A model generated the notes under the pieces. It was not told where the DNA came from, did not search any database, and worked only from the letters and a program-made list of their open reading frames with translations. A DNA stretch of 64,000 nucleotides, from NCBI RefSeq assembly GCF_002292295.1, contig NZ_DBBS01000020.1:242806-306805 (forward strand), given 5' to 3'. Positions 28,789 to 37,505 of the stretch are shown here, piece after piece. Every line of letters starts with the position of its first letter. The stretch's first letter is position 1. Source of the DNA: Sphingomonas sp. UBA978 (GTDB lineage: Bacteria > Pseudomonadota > Alphaproteobacteria > Sphingomonadales > Sphingomonadaceae). The position numbers were made by a program, and so were the translations under genes.

Positions 28789-30134
28789 GGGCGGACGGCA
28801 TTCCCGACCTGCCGGTCAGTCACGCGACGCTGGATTCCGACGGGCGTCTGCTCACCGCCGACCCGGCACTGATGGCGCTCAACGACAATGCCGGCGGGGC
28901 GCCGGGCGCGATGCTGGCGATCCCGCAACTCGCGACGGTGGCGCGACTGGCACGGCGGCTCGGCATCCTCGTGTCGCGCGGCGTGACCGTTGCCGATCTC
29001 GACACGGACCTCGACCTGTGGGTGCGCGTGCAGCCCGAGGGCGACGGCCTGCGCATGGCGGTGAGCGGCTGGCGCGAGGTGCGCCCCCGCTTCGTCGCGA
29101 CGGCTCCGGCCGCGCCGCTGGTCGAGGATGGCGATCTGATGTGGGAAACCGATGGCGCGTTGCGCCTGACCTTCGTCGCGATCGATCCCGCGCGGCGGCT
29201 CGGCATCGACGCCTTCTCACTGCTCGGACAGCCCCTGACCGCCCTCTTCGCACTGGATGCGGCGGGCGATGGCGCGCTGCCGATCCTCGCCGCGGTCGCC
29301 CAGCGCAAGGCGCTGCGCGAGCAACGCGCGACGCTGCGCCCGGATGGCGCGCCGATGCTGCTGACCGCGCAGGTCAGACAGGATGCGAGCGGCGAGTTCG
29401 CCGGCCTCTCGGGCATCGCCCGTGCCGCCAACGTGCCGACGCTGACCGAGCCGTCCGCTCCCGCGATTTCCGCCGCGTTCACCGGCGGCCTCGACAAGGC
29501 CCTGCGCGGGCCGCTCGCGCGGATCATCGCGCATGCCGACACGATCCATGCCGAGGCGGAGGGGCCCGTCCAGCAGGATTACGTCGCGTATGCCTCCGAC
29601 ATCGCCAATGCCGGGCGGCATCTGCTCGGGCTGGTCGACGATCTGGTCGACCTGCAGGCGGTCGAGTGCGAGGATTTCGCGCTGGTCCCCGAAGCGGTCG
29701 ATCTGGCCGATGTCGCGCGCCGGGCCGCGGGTCTGCTCGCGGTGCGGGCCGGCAACGCCGGCGTCGCCATCGCGCGGCCGTTGCCCGACCTGCGCGTCGA
29801 CGCCTCGGGGGATTTCCGCCGGGCGCTGCAGATCATGGTCAATCTGATCGGCAATGCCGTCCGCTATTCGCCCGAAGGCGGCGTGGTCACCGTTACTGCG
29901 ACCCGGCTCGGCGACCGGGCCGAGGCGATCGTCGCAGATCAGGGCAAGGGCATCGCACCGGAGGATCAGGCACGCATCTTCGAGAAGTTCGAGCGGGTCG
30001 ATCCGTCGGAGGCGGGCGGCAACGGCCTCGGCCTCTATATCGCGCGGCGACTGGCGCGCGCGATGGGCGGCGATCTGACGGTGGAGAGCATGCCCGGCGA
30101 CGGTGCGCGGTTCACGCTGACGCTGCCGGTCTGA
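28785..30134 (+). CDS. PAS/HisKA-like sensor kinase with Lys in place of the phospho-acceptor His
   Basis: 449 residues, soluble, with no membrane segment. Two PAS-like regions (about 10-75 and 120-210) precede a dimerisation helix pair (about 232-290) and a HATPase domain (about 340-449). The H-box reads DKALRGPL (237-244): against the usual HELRTPL, the His is Lys238. The ATP-binding domain keeps the N-box NLIGNAVRYS (353-362), G1 DQGKGI (385-390), F-box and G2 GNGLGLYIA (412-420). It should bind ATP but cannot autophosphorylate in the standard way, as in DivL-type pseudokinases. Translation is coupled to the DUF2336 gene. Confidence 0.85.
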   Translation: MRADGIPDLPVSHATLDSDGRLLTADPALMALNDNAGGAPGAMLAIPQLATVARLARRLGILVSRGVTVADLDTDLDLWVRVQPEGDGLRMAVSGWREVRPRFVATAPAAPLVEDGDLMWETDGALRLTFVAIDPARRLGIDAFSLLGQPLTALFALDAAGDGALPILAAVAQRKALREQRATLRPDGAPMLLTAQVRQDASGEFAGLSGIARAANVPTLTEPSAPAISAAFTGGLDKALRGPLARIIAHADTIHAEAEGPVQQDYVAYASDIANAGRHLLGLVDDLVDLQAVECEDFALVPEAVDLADVARRAAGLLAVRAGNAGVAIARPLPDLRVDASGDFRRALQIMVNLIGNAVRYSPEGGVVTVTATRLGDRAEAIVADQGKGIAPEDQARIFEKFERVDPSEAGGNGLGLYIARRLARAMGGDLTVESMPGDGARFTLTLPV

Positions 30135-30149
30135 GGTCCGGTCTGAGGT
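30126..30149. repeat. 12-bp tandem duplication spanning the kinase stop codon
   Basis: CCGGTCTGAGGT occurs twice in direct succession (30126-30137, 30138-30149). The first copy contains the TGA that ends the sensor-kinase-like gene (30132-30134). It looks like a small slippage duplication. The coding frame is not altered because the stop lies in the first copy. Confidence 0.85.
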
Positions 30150-30173
30150 CTTCGGGCGGGAGCGGTGCCGCCG

Positions 30174-30377
30174 CTAGCGGCGCATCCGCCGCGCGACGAG
30201 GATCAGCAGCAGTCCGGCGACCGCCAGTGCCGCGCCGCGGTCCGCCCATGGCCGCTGGTCGAGCATGAAGCTCGACTGCGGCCAGTGGACGTAGCCGAGG
30301 CCCTGGGCGATCCAGAGCATCCCCATCAGCGTCAGGAGGACGCCAACGGAGAGCAGGACCGGCCGGGCGCGGCGCAT
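30174..30377 (-). CDS. Small two-helix membrane protein coupled to gltA
   Basis: 67 residues from the ATG at 30377, which overlaps the gltA stop (ATGA). Two hydrophobic helices are visible: VLLSVGVLLTLMGMLWIAQG and AALAVAGLLLILVA, the latter followed by a basic end (RRMRR). The link between them contains Trp/Pro residues. The frame could be extended upstream inside gltA, but that part is out of frame with gltA and looks non-coding. Function unknown. Confidence 0.7.
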   Translation of the reverse strand: MRRARPVLLSVGVLLTLMGMLWIAQGLGYVHWPQSSFMLDQRPWADRGAALAVAGLLLILVARRMRR

Positions 30378-31660
30378 CAGCGCTGCTCGACCGGAACGTA
30401 GGACCGCTGCGTCGGGCCGGTGTACAGCTGGCGCGGACGGCCGATCTTCTGGTCGGGATCGGTAATCATCTCGTTCCACTGCGCGACCCAGCCGACGGTA
30501 CGGGCGAGGGCGAACAACACCGTGAACATCTCGGTCGGGAAGCCGATCGCCGACAGGATCACGCCCGAATAGAAATCGACGTTCGGGAACAGCTTCTTCT
30601 CGATGAAATATTCGTCGTTGAGCGCCAGCTCTTCCAGCCGCAGCGCGGTGTCGAACAGCGGATCGTTGACCTTCAGCGCGTCGAACACCTCGCGCACCGT
30701 CTTCTGCATCACGGTCGCGCGCGGATCGTAGTTCTTGTAGACGCGATGGCCGAAGCCCATCAGGCGGAACGGATCGTTCTTGTCCTTGGCGCGGGCGATA
30801 TATTCCGGAATGCGCTCGGGCGTGCCGATCTCGCGCAGCATGTTGAGCGCCGCCTCGTTCGCGCCGCCGTGCGCCGGACCCCAGAGGCAGGCGATGCCCG
30901 CCGCGATGCAGGCGAACGGATTGGCGCCCGACGACCCGGCGAGACGCACGGTCGAGGTGGAGGCATTCTGTTCGTGGTCGGCATGGAGGATGAAGATCCG
31001 GTCCATCGCCTTCTCGACCGCCGGATTGACCTCATATTGCTCGGCGGGGACGCCGAACGTCATGCGCAGGAAGTTGCCGGTGTAGCTGAGCGAATTGTCC
31101 GGATACAGGAACGGCTGGCCGACGCTGTACTTGTAGGCCATCGCCGCGATCGTCGGGATCTTCGCGATCAGGCGATGCGACGCGATCGTGCGCTGCACCG
31201 GATCGTGGATGTCGGTGGAATCGTGATAGAAGGCCGACAGCGCACCGACGACGCCGCACATGATCGCCATCGGATGCGCGTCGCGACGGAAGCCGCGGAA
31301 GAAGGCCGCAAGCTGTTCGTGCACCATCGTATGGCGCGTGATCGTGTTGTTGAACCCGCTCAGCTCGTCCGCCGACGGCAGTTCGCCGTTGAGCAGCAGA
31401 TAGGCGACCTCCATGAAGCTCGAATTCTCGGCCAGTTCGCCGATCGGATAGCCGCGGTGCAGCAGCACGCCTTCGTCGCCGTCGATATAGGTCAGCGCCG
31501 ACTGGCACGACGCGGTCGAGGTGAAGCCCGGATCGTAGGTGAACGACCCCGTCTGCGCGTAGAATTTGCGGATATCGACGACGTCGGGCCCGACAGAGCC
31601 GGACATGACCGGATATTCGAGGTCCTTGCCATCCAGGGAAACTTTGGCGGCTTCGGTCAT
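30377..31660 (-). CDS. gltA: Citrate synthase
   Basis: Condenses oxaloacetate and acetyl-CoA to citrate, the entry step of the TCA cycle. From the ATG at 31660, with AGGAAGGA upstream, it has 427 residues, the type II (hexameric, NADH-regulated) length. Active-site segments are present: [22 protein letters not shown] (catalytic His), [15 protein letters not shown] and [10 protein letters not shown] (catalytic Asp). It lies 16 nt after gltX on the same strand and is likely co-transcribed. Confidence 0.97.
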   Translation of the reverse strand: MTEAAKVSLDGKDLEYPVMSGSVGPDVVDIRKFYAQTGSFTYDPGFTSTASCQSALTYIDGDEGVLLHRGYPIGELAENSSFMEVAYLLLNGELPSADELSGFNNTITRHTMVHEQLAAFFRGFRRDAHPMAIMCGVVGALSAFYHDSTDIHDPVQRTIASHRLIAKIPTIAAMAYKYSVGQPFLYPDNSLSYTGNFLRMTFGVPAEQYEVNPAVEKAMDRIFILHADHEQNASTSTVRLAGSSGANPFACIAAGIACLWGPAHGGANEAALNMLREIGTPERIPEYIARAKDKNDPFRLMGFGHRVYKNYDPRATVMQKTVREVFDALKVNDPLFDTALRLEELALNDEYFIEKKLFPNVDFYSGVILSAIGFPTEMFTVLFALARTVGWVAQWNEMITDPDQKIGRPRQLYTGPTQRSYVPVEQR

Positions 31661-31676
31661 GTCGTTGTCCTTCCTA

Positions 31677-33119
31677 TCAGGCTGCCATTTTGTCCGCGAT
31701 CCGGCCGAGGCTTTCCTCTTTGCCGAGAAGCGCGAGCACGTCGAAGATGCCGGGCGATGTCTTGCGCCCGGTGAGAGCGGCGCGGAGCGGCTGGGCGACC
31801 TGGCCGAGCTTGACGCCCTGGCTGTCGGCCACCTGCCGTACCGCTGCTTCGATCGCCTCCTGATCCCACTGCTGCACCGCGTCAAGCGCGGCGTGCAGTG
31901 CAGCGAGAACGCGGGGTGCGTCGCCGCCGAGCAGGTCCAGAGCGGGCTGATCCATATCGAGCGGGCGGACCGCGAACAGGAAGCGCGCACCCTCGCTCAA
32001 TTCGTTCAAGTTGGCGGCACGGGCCTTCAGCACCGGCATCGCACGGGTCAGCAGGTCCGTATCCGGATAGCCGCCGATGGCCGCGACCAGGCCGGCAAGG
32101 CGGGCATCGTCTGCGGCGCGGATGTAATGGCCGTTCAGGTTTTCGAGCTTCTTGAGGTCGAAGCGGGACGGGCTCTTGCCGACGCCGGCGAGGTCGAACC
32201 ATTCGGTCGCCTGTTCGCGGCTGATGATCTCGTCGTCGCCATGGCCCCAGCCGAGGCGCAGCAGGTAATTGTCGAACGCCTCCGGCAGGATGCCGAGTTC
32301 GTCGCGATAGGCCTCGATCCCGACCGCGCCGTGGCGCTTCGACAGCTTGGCGCCGTCGGTGCCATGGATCAGCGGGATGTGCGCATAGACCGGCTCGGGC
32401 CAGCCGTTCGCCGTGTAGATCGGCAGCTGACGGAAGGCGTTGTTGAGATGGTCGTCGCCGCGGATGACGTGGGTCACGCCCATGTCGTGATCGTCGACCA
32501 CCACCGCGAGCATATAGGTCGGCGTGCCGTCGGAGCGCAGCAGAATGAGGTCGTCGAGTTCGGCATTCTGGACCGTCACCGAACCCTGCACGCGGTCGGC
32601 AATCGTCGTTGCGCCCTCGCGTGGGGCCTTGAGGCGGACGACGAACGGCTGGCCGGACGGCGCGGTCGCCGGGTCGGCATCGCGCCACGGGCTGCGGATT
32701 CGCAGCGGCTTCTTCGCCGCCTGCGCCTCGGCACGCTGCGCCGCAATCTCGTCCTGCGTCATGTAGCAGCGATAGGCATGGCCGTTCGCCACCATCTGGT
32801 GCGCGACCTCGGCATGGCGGTCGGCGCGCGCGAACTGGAAGACGGCCTCGCCGTCCCAGTCGATGCCGAGCCAAGTGAGGCCCGACAGGATCGCATCGAT
32901 CGCCGGCTGCGTCGAACGGGCGCGATCGGTGTCCTCGATCCGCAACAGGAACTTGCCGCCGTGATGGCGCGCGAACAGCCAGTTGAACAGCGCGGTCCGC
33001 GCGCCGCCCAGATGCAGATAGCCGGTCGGCGACGGCGCGAAGCGCGTGACGATGCCATTCGTATCGGATGACGCCGGGGCCGCAGCCTGGTCGGTGCCGA
33101 GATTGTCAGTTGCGCCCAA
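31677..33119 (-). CDS. gltX: Glutamate--tRNA ligase
   Basis: Charges tRNA-Glu; class I aminoacyl-tRNA synthetase. It has 480 residues with the HIGH-equivalent [17 protein letters not shown] (29-45) and the KMSKS-equivalent KLSKRHG (258-264), and a C-terminal anticodon-binding region. The start is read as TTG at 33119 (GGGAG about 8 nt upstream), giving a short, Ala/Ser/Asp-rich leader before [12 protein letters not shown]; no ATG exists in frame before that motif. A discriminating versus non-discriminating form cannot be told from sequence alone. The gene is divergent from comEC with a 29-nt spacer. Confidence 0.95.
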   Translation of the reverse strand: MGATDNLGTDQAAAPASSDTNGIVTRFAPSPTGYLHLGGARTALFNWLFARHHGGKFLLRIEDTDRARSTQPAIDAILSGLTWLGIDWDGEAVFQFARADRHAEVAHQMVANGHAYRCYMTQDEIAAQRAEAQAAKKPLRIRSPWRDADPATAPSGQPFVVRLKAPREGATTIADRVQGSVTVQNAELDDLILLRSDGTPTYMLAVVVDDHDMGVTHVIRGDDHLNNAFRQLPIYTANGWPEPVYAHIPLIHGTDGAKLSKRHGAVGIEAYRDELGILPEAFDNYLLRLGWGHGDDEIISREQATEWFDLAGVGKSPSRFDLKKLENLNGHYIRAADDARLAGLVAAIGGYPDTDLLTRAMPVLKARAANLNELSEGARFLFAVRPLDMDQPALDLLGGDAPRVLAALHAALDAVQQWDQEAIEAAVRQVADSQGVKLGQVAQPLRAALTGRKTSPGIFDVLALLGKEESLGRIADKMAA

Positions 33120-33148
33120 CCGCGCGTGCTCCCAAGGTTCGAAATGTG

Positions 33149-35344
33149 ATGGCCAGTCCAGCCGCCGCGGCCCCTAGCACGCGCTCGGTGCGCCTTCAAA
33201 TCCCGCGCGCGCACCGCGGGTTGCGCGACGGTATCGAAGCATGGCTGGAGGCGGAGCGCGACCAGATCGTCCTGTGGGCGCCGGTCGCCTTCGGTGGCGG
33301 CATCGCGATCTGGTTCCTGCTGCCCGATGCGCGCGGCTGGCTGTCGGCGATGCTGTCATGCGTCGCCGTCGGGCTCGGCGGTATGGCGACCGGCACCGGC
33401 GGGCGGCTGGCGCGGATACTGGCCATCGGCGGCCTCCTTTGTGCGGGCGGTATCGCGCTCGTCTGGTGGCGGGCGGACCGGGTCGCGGCGCCTGTCCTCG
33501 CGCGGCCGGTCGTCGTCGCCTTCACCGCCACCGTCGAGCGGGTCGAGCCGCTGGCCGCCCGCGACCGCGTGCGGCTGACGCTGTTGCCCGATGCCGGGGC
33601 TGGCCTGCCGCGGCGGGTGCGGGTCAATCTGGCGACCGGCGACGCGCCCGTGGGAGCGGGCGAGGGCGCGCGGATCGGCCTGCGCGCCCGACTGATGCCG
33701 CCGCCCGCGGCTGCGGTGCCGGGTGCGCACGATTTCGCACGCGTCGCCTGGTTCGCCGGAATCGGTGCGACCGGCCGCGGCTTCGCGCCGGTCACGGTGA
33801 TCGCTCCCGGCGCGGGGCAGGGCGGGCTGCGGACGCGGCTGACCGCGCATATCACGTCGCGGCTCGACGGCAGCCGCGGCGGCATCGCGGCGGCGCTCGC
33901 CACCGGCGACGAGGGCGCGATCGCGTCGGTCGATTCGGAGGCGATGCGCCGCGCCGGCCTCGCCCATCTGCTGTCGGTGAGCGGCCTGCACATCACCGCG
34001 GTGGTGGCGGCGACGATGCTGCTCGTCCTGCGGCTGCTGGCGCTGTCGCCGTGGCTGGCGATCCGTCTTCGCCTGCCGCTGGTCGCGGCCGCGGCGGGCG
34101 CGCTGGCGGCGATCGGCTATACGTTGCTGACCGGCAGCCAGGTGCCGACGATCCGGTCGTGCGTCGCGTCGCTGCTCGTGCTCGTCGCGCTGACGATGGG
34201 ACGCGAGGCGATGACGCTGCGGCTGGTCGCAGCGGGCGCGATGATCGTGCTGCTCGCCTGGCCCGAGGCGCTGGTCGGCGCGAGTTTCCAGCTGTCCTTC
34301 GCCGCGATCGCCGCGATCGTCGCGCTGCACGAGCATCCCGCCGTGCAGGACTGGTTCGCGCCGCGGGAAGAGGGGTGGGGGTTGCGCCTGGTGCGGGGGC
34401 TGGGATCGCTGCTGCTGACCGGGCTGGTGGTCGAGGCGGCGCTGATGCCGATCGCGGTCTATCATTTCCACAAGGCGGGCCTGTACGGCGCGGCGGCGAA
34501 CATCGTCGCGATCCCGCTGACCACCTTCGTCGTCATGCCGCTGGACGCGGCGGCGTTGCTGTTCGACACGGTCGGGCTCGGCGCGCCTTTGTGGTGGCTG
34601 ACCGACCTCGCGTTGCAAATCTTGCTCGGTCTCGCCCATCTAGTGGCGAATGCGCCGGGCGCGTCGGTGGCGCTGCCGTCGATGCCGGTCGCCGCATTCG
34701 GGACGATGGTCGCGGGCGGGCTGTGGCTGGCGCTGTGGCGGACGCGCGTGCGGTGGTTCGGCTGGCTGCCGCTGGCGGTGGGGGCATCCTGGGCGGTGCT
34801 GACCCCCGCGCCCGACCTGCTGGTGACAGGCGACGGGCGGCATCTGGCGGTGCGGGTGGATGGCGGGCTGGCGCTGCTGCGCGATCGGGCCGGGGACTAT
34901 ACGCGCACGATGCTGGCCGAGAATGGCGGGATCGACGGTGAACCGGCGTTGCTGGCGGATCAGGCGGCGGCGCGCTGTACGCCGGATGCGTGCGCCGTCG
35001 ATGTGCGTGCGGAAGGGCGGGCGTGGCGGGTGCTGGCGACGCGCAGCGGCTATCCGGTTGCGTGGCGGACGCTGGTGGCCGCGTGCCGCTCGGCTGATAT
35101 CGTGGTGAGCGAACGCCGCCTGCCGCGGGGCTGCATCCCGCGCTGGCTGAAGCTCGATGCGGCGATGCTGCGTACGACCGGCGGCGTCGCGGTGACGTTC
35201 GCCGGTGGCCGGGTGCGCACCGTGCGAACGCCGGGCGACCGTCACCCTTGGCTCGTGCCCGCGACGGTCATGCCGTTCCGCGTGGCGCGATTCGATGGCG
35301 GGCGCGAGGTGCGACGCCGCGCGCTACAGCGACGCCGCGACTGA
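33149..35344 (+). CDS. comEC: ComEC/Rec2-family DNA uptake channel protein
   Basis: Inner-membrane channel for transport of single-stranded DNA in natural transformation. From the ATG at 33149 it has 731 residues: an N-terminal membrane/OB-like DUF4131 region, a competence domain of many helices that carries the signature [14 protein letters not shown] (about 273-286), and a C-terminal soluble domain (about 560-715) in the place of the metallo-beta-lactamase-like domain, without a clear HxHxDH motif, so probably not a nuclease. The family call is firm; actual competence cannot be inferred. Confidence 0.92.
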   Translation: MASPAAAAPSTRSVRLQIPRAHRGLRDGIEAWLEAERDQIVLWAPVAFGGGIAIWFLLPDARGWLSAMLSCVAVGLGGMATGTGGRLARILAIGGLLCAGGIALVWWRADRVAAPVLARPVVVAFTATVERVEPLAARDRVRLTLLPDAGAGLPRRVRVNLATGDAPVGAGEGARIGLRARLMPPPAAAVPGAHDFARVAWFAGIGATGRGFAPVTVIAPGAGQGGLRTRLTAHITSRLDGSRGGIAAALATGDEGAIASVDSEAMRRAGLAHLLSVSGLHITAVVAATMLLVLRLLALSPWLAIRLRLPLVAAAAGALAAIGYTLLTGSQVPTIRSCVASLLVLVALTMGREAMTLRLVAAGAMIVLLAWPEALVGASFQLSFAAIAAIVALHEHPAVQDWFAPREEGWGLRLVRGLGSLLLTGLVVEAALMPIAVYHFHKAGLYGAAANIVAIPLTTFVVMPLDAAALLFDTVGLGAPLWWLTDLALQILLGLAHLVANAPGASVALPSMPVAAFGTMVAGGLWLALWRTRVRWFGWLPLAVGASWAVLTPAPDLLVTGDGRHLAVRVDGGLALLRDRAGDYTRTMLAENGGIDGEPALLADQAAARCTPDACAVDVRAEGRAWRVLATRSGYPVAWRTLVAACRSADIVVSERRLPRGCIPRWLKLDAAMLRTTGGVAVTFAGGRVRTVRTPGDRHPWLVPATVMPFRVARFDGGREVRRRALQRRRD

Positions 35345-35348
35345 TCGG

Positions 35349-35428
35349 CCGTCATCGCGAGCGCCGCGAACCAATCCAGAGCCGGGTTTAGGACGACCGG
35401 GATTGCTTCGCGGCGCTCGCGATGACGG
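35349..35428. repeat. REP-like palindrome, copy 1
   Basis: Two 29-bp arms (35349-35377 and 35400-35428) are reverse complements with one mismatch; the left arm begins CCGTCATCGCGAGCGCCGCG. The loop is 22 nt. The same arm sequence, slightly diverged, recurs in copy 2, so this is a dispersed element and not a simple terminator. Confidence 0.85.
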
Positions 35429-35714
35429 TTCGAGAGGCCCGAGCGGTGACCCTGACTATGCTCTCCACGAGGCACGGTGGAGGTCGTCCTATGGCTGCAG
35501 GCGACGGCGGACGTGTGTCATTCCGGGACGGGGATCCCGTGGGCGCTACCGCTTCGCTCTGTCCGGCAGGCTGGTGGGGATGCGCTACCACCAGCCCGAG
35601 CAGTACAATGTGGGTTAGGGCGAGCGATCCATGCCGTCGAAGGCGAACCTCCGCACGGGTGCAAGGGTGATGTGTATTGCACCGACGGAAAAAGACCGGA
35701 CGTCACCCCACGAT

Positions 35715-35791
35715 CGTCATTGCGAGCGCAGCGGAGCAATCCAGGGTCGGCCCAGGACGCCATGGATCGCTTCGCTGCGCTCGCAATGACG
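35715..35791. repeat. REP-like palindrome, copy 2
   Basis: Arms 35715-35743 and 35763-35791 (29 bp, two mismatches; left arm begins CGTCATTGCGAGCGCAGCGG). It is closely related to copy 1 (GTCATCGCGAGCGCCGCGAA versus GTCATTGCGAGCGCAGCGGA). It ends 71 nt before the metallo-beta-lactamase start, so it could influence the 5' end of that transcript. Confidence 0.85.
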
Positions 35792-35862
35792 ATCTGCTGC
35801 CTGCGCGGCAGCCTTGAGTATGGTCGCGATCCGGCGGATATGCGGTCGGTCGCGGCCATGTC

Positions 35863-36774
35863 ATGGAACAGACGATGAAGCATCTCGCCATTTTCGCCGC
35901 CGCACTGGCGAGCCTTTCGGTCGCACCACCGGTCGGGGCGCAGGATGCCGCGCAGCGGCGGCTGTGGAATGCGCCCGCGGAGCCGTTCCGTATCGTCGGC
36001 AACGTTTATTATGTCGGGACGGCGGGGCTGTCGTCGTTCCTGATCGCCGACCCCGCCGGGCTGGTGCTGATCGACGGGGCGTTGCCGGAGAGCGCGCCGC
36101 TGATCGCCGCGAACATCCGGCGCCTCGGTTTCCGGCTGCGCGATATCCGGTATCTGCTCAACAACCACAGCCATGTCGACCATGCCGGCGGACTCGCCGC
36201 GCTGCGACGGGCGAGTGGGACACGGGTGGTGGTGAGCGCGGGCGATCGCGCCGACCTGATCGCGGGGCGGACCATCGGCCGATCGGATATCAGCGGCTTT
36301 CCGCCGGTGCGTCCGTCATTGACGATCCGCGACGGAGCGACGATCGCCGTCGGCAAGACGCGGCTCGTCGCGCATCTGACTCCGGGGCATACCGACGGCG
36401 CCACGACATGGAGCCTGCGTACCAGCGAACGAGGCAAGCCGCTCGACGTGTTGTTCGTGTCGAGCCTCAGCGTCGCCGGCCGGCGGCTGGTCACCCGCGC
36501 CGACCCTGCCGACCCGGCCCGCGGCAGGCCGCCGCACGATACCGCGGCGGTCGCGCAATTCCGCGGCACGTTCCGCCGGCTCGCCGCGATGCGCGCCGAC
36601 GTGGTGCTGAGCTATCATGCCGAGCTGTTCGACCTCGCAGCAAAGCGCAAGGCACAACTGGCAGGCGATCCGGCGAGCTTCGTCGATCGCACCGCCCTGC
36701 CGCGGATGGTCGCCGACGCCCGCACAGCCTTCGAACGCGCGCTGGCGGAGCAGCGCCGTTCGCCTCAGTCGTAG
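35863..36774 (+). CDS. Metallo-beta-lactamase, subclass B3-like
   Basis: Predicted periplasmic zinc hydrolase, possibly active on beta-lactams. It has 303 residues from the ATG at 35863; a second ATG at 35875 ([15 protein letters not shown]) gives an equally good signal peptide and may be the true start. Zinc ligands fit subclass B3: HSHVDH (102-107), His176 (TPGHTDGA) and His252 (LSYHAEL). B3 enzymes are encoded chromosomally by several sphingomonads (family knowledge). The gene sits alone between comEC and lexA next to REP-like palindromes. Activity and substrate need a test; a non-lactamase homologue is possible. Confidence 0.85.
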   Translation: MEQTMKHLAIFAAALASLSVAPPVGAQDAAQRRLWNAPAEPFRIVGNVYYVGTAGLSSFLIADPAGLVLIDGALPESAPLIAANIRRLGFRLRDIRYLLNNHSHVDHAGGLAALRRASGTRVVVSAGDRADLIAGRTIGRSDISGFPPVRPSLTIRDGATIAVGKTRLVAHLTPGHTDGATTWSLRTSERGKPLDVLFVSSLSVAGRRLVTRADPADPARGRPPHDTAAVAQFRGTFRRLAAMRADVVLSYHAELFDLAAKRKAQLAGDPASFVDRTALPRMVADARTAFERALAEQRRSPQS

Positions 36775-37448
36775 CGGCGGAGGATACCCGACAACTTGCC
36801 CTGCACCCGGACGTGCGACGGGACGTAGCGCTGCGGCTCGTAGGCGCGATTAGCCGGATCGAGCCGGATCATCGCGCCCTCGCGACGGAAATATTTGAGC
36901 GTCGCCTCGGCATCGTCGATCAGCGCGACGACGATCTCGCCGTCCCGCGCCACCTCGGTCCGCCGGATCAGCGCATAATCCCCATCGAGGATGCCGGCCT
37001 CGACCATCGAATCGCCAGACACTTCGAGCGCATAATGTTCGCCCGAGCCGAGCAATGCGGCTGGCACGGCGAGCATCGAGCTGCCCTCGAACGCCTCGAT
37101 CGGCACGCCGGCGGCGATCCGGCCATGCAGCGGGATTTCGATCACGTCATTCGCGGGCGAAGGGGCCGCACGGACGTTGCCTGACTTCGCCGGAGGCGGC
37201 GTCGGCGCGGGGGGCGCGACCTTGCGCTCCGACCGTTCCGGCATCCGCAGCACTTCGAGTGCGCGGGCGCGGTTGGGCAGGCGACGGATGAAATGGCGTT
37301 CCTCCAGCGCGCTGATGAGGCGATGGACGCCGGATTTCGACTTGAGGTCGAGCGCTTCCTTCATCTCCTCGAACGAGGGGGAGATGCCGGTCTCTTCCAA
37401 CCGGTCGTTAATGAAGCAAACGAGCTCGTGCTGCTTGCGCGTGAGCAT
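36765..37448 (-). CDS. lexA: LexA repressor
   Basis: Represses SOS genes and self-cleaves on RecA activation. It has 227 residues: a winged helix-turn-helix (1-65), a Pro-rich hinge (about 75-100) and an S24 peptidase domain. The cleavage site is Ala113-Gly114 (GRIAAGVP), the nucleophile Ser147 (SGDSMVEAG) and the general base Lys185 (ATLKYF), all present. Two overlapping SOS boxes lie just upstream, so it should repress itself. The C-terminal end overlaps the metallo-beta-lactamase 3' end by 10 nt (convergent). Confidence 0.97.
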   Translation of the reverse strand: MLTRKQHELVCFINDRLEETGISPSFEEMKEALDLKSKSGVHRLISALEERHFIRRLPNRARALEVLRMPERSERKVAPPAPTPPPAKSGNVRAAPSPANDVIEIPLHGRIAAGVPIEAFEGSSMLAVPAALLGSGEHYALEVSGDSMVEAGILDGDYALIRRTEVARDGEIVVALIDDAEATLKYFRREGAMIRLDPANRAYEPQRYVPSHVRVQGKLSGILRRYD

Positions 37449-37466
37449 AGGCGGTCTTCCCCGTCA

Positions 37467-37492
37467 GAACAGACGCGGAACTTCTAGGGAAC
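37467..37492. promoter_or_regulatory. Two overlapping alphaproteobacterial SOS (LexA) boxes upstream of lexA
   Basis: Three GAAC tetramers at 37467-37470, 37478-37481 and 37489-37492 are spaced exactly 7 nt apart, making two GAAC-N7-GAAC direct repeats (equal to GTTC-N7-GTTC on the other strand) that share the middle tetramer. This is the LexA site form known from alphaproteobacteria. They lie 19-44 nt before the lexA start and also between lexA and the upstream moeA gene. Confidence 0.85.
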
Positions 37493-37505
37493 GAAACCGC
37501 CCTCG

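Larger units (their letters stand above)
35345..35862. other. Non-coding spacer between comEC and the metallo-beta-lactamase gene
   Basis: A 518-nt stretch without a convincing gene; several short frames are open, but all run through the palindromes. It holds two long REP-like palindromes (35349-35428 and 35715-35791) and, between them, smaller inverted repeats including CTGGTGG/CCACCAG (about 35569-35602) and GGGATCCC-like GGGACGGGGATCCC. No promoter could be assigned with confidence. Confidence 0.6.

Noticed and set aside
33560..34640. Minus-strand frame of 427 codons opposite comEC
   Set aside because: Gln/Arg/Asp-rich antisense frame without domains; comEC carries the family signature on the plus strand.
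35422..35878. Short open frames in the comEC to metallo-beta-lactamase spacer
   Set aside because: They pass through the inverted repeats in mutually overlapping frames and have no ribosome sites or family features.
35863..36774. Recent horizontal transfer of the metallo-beta-lactamase as an established fact
   Set aside because: GC and codon use look like the neighbours and no transposase is present; only the position next to repeats is suggestive.
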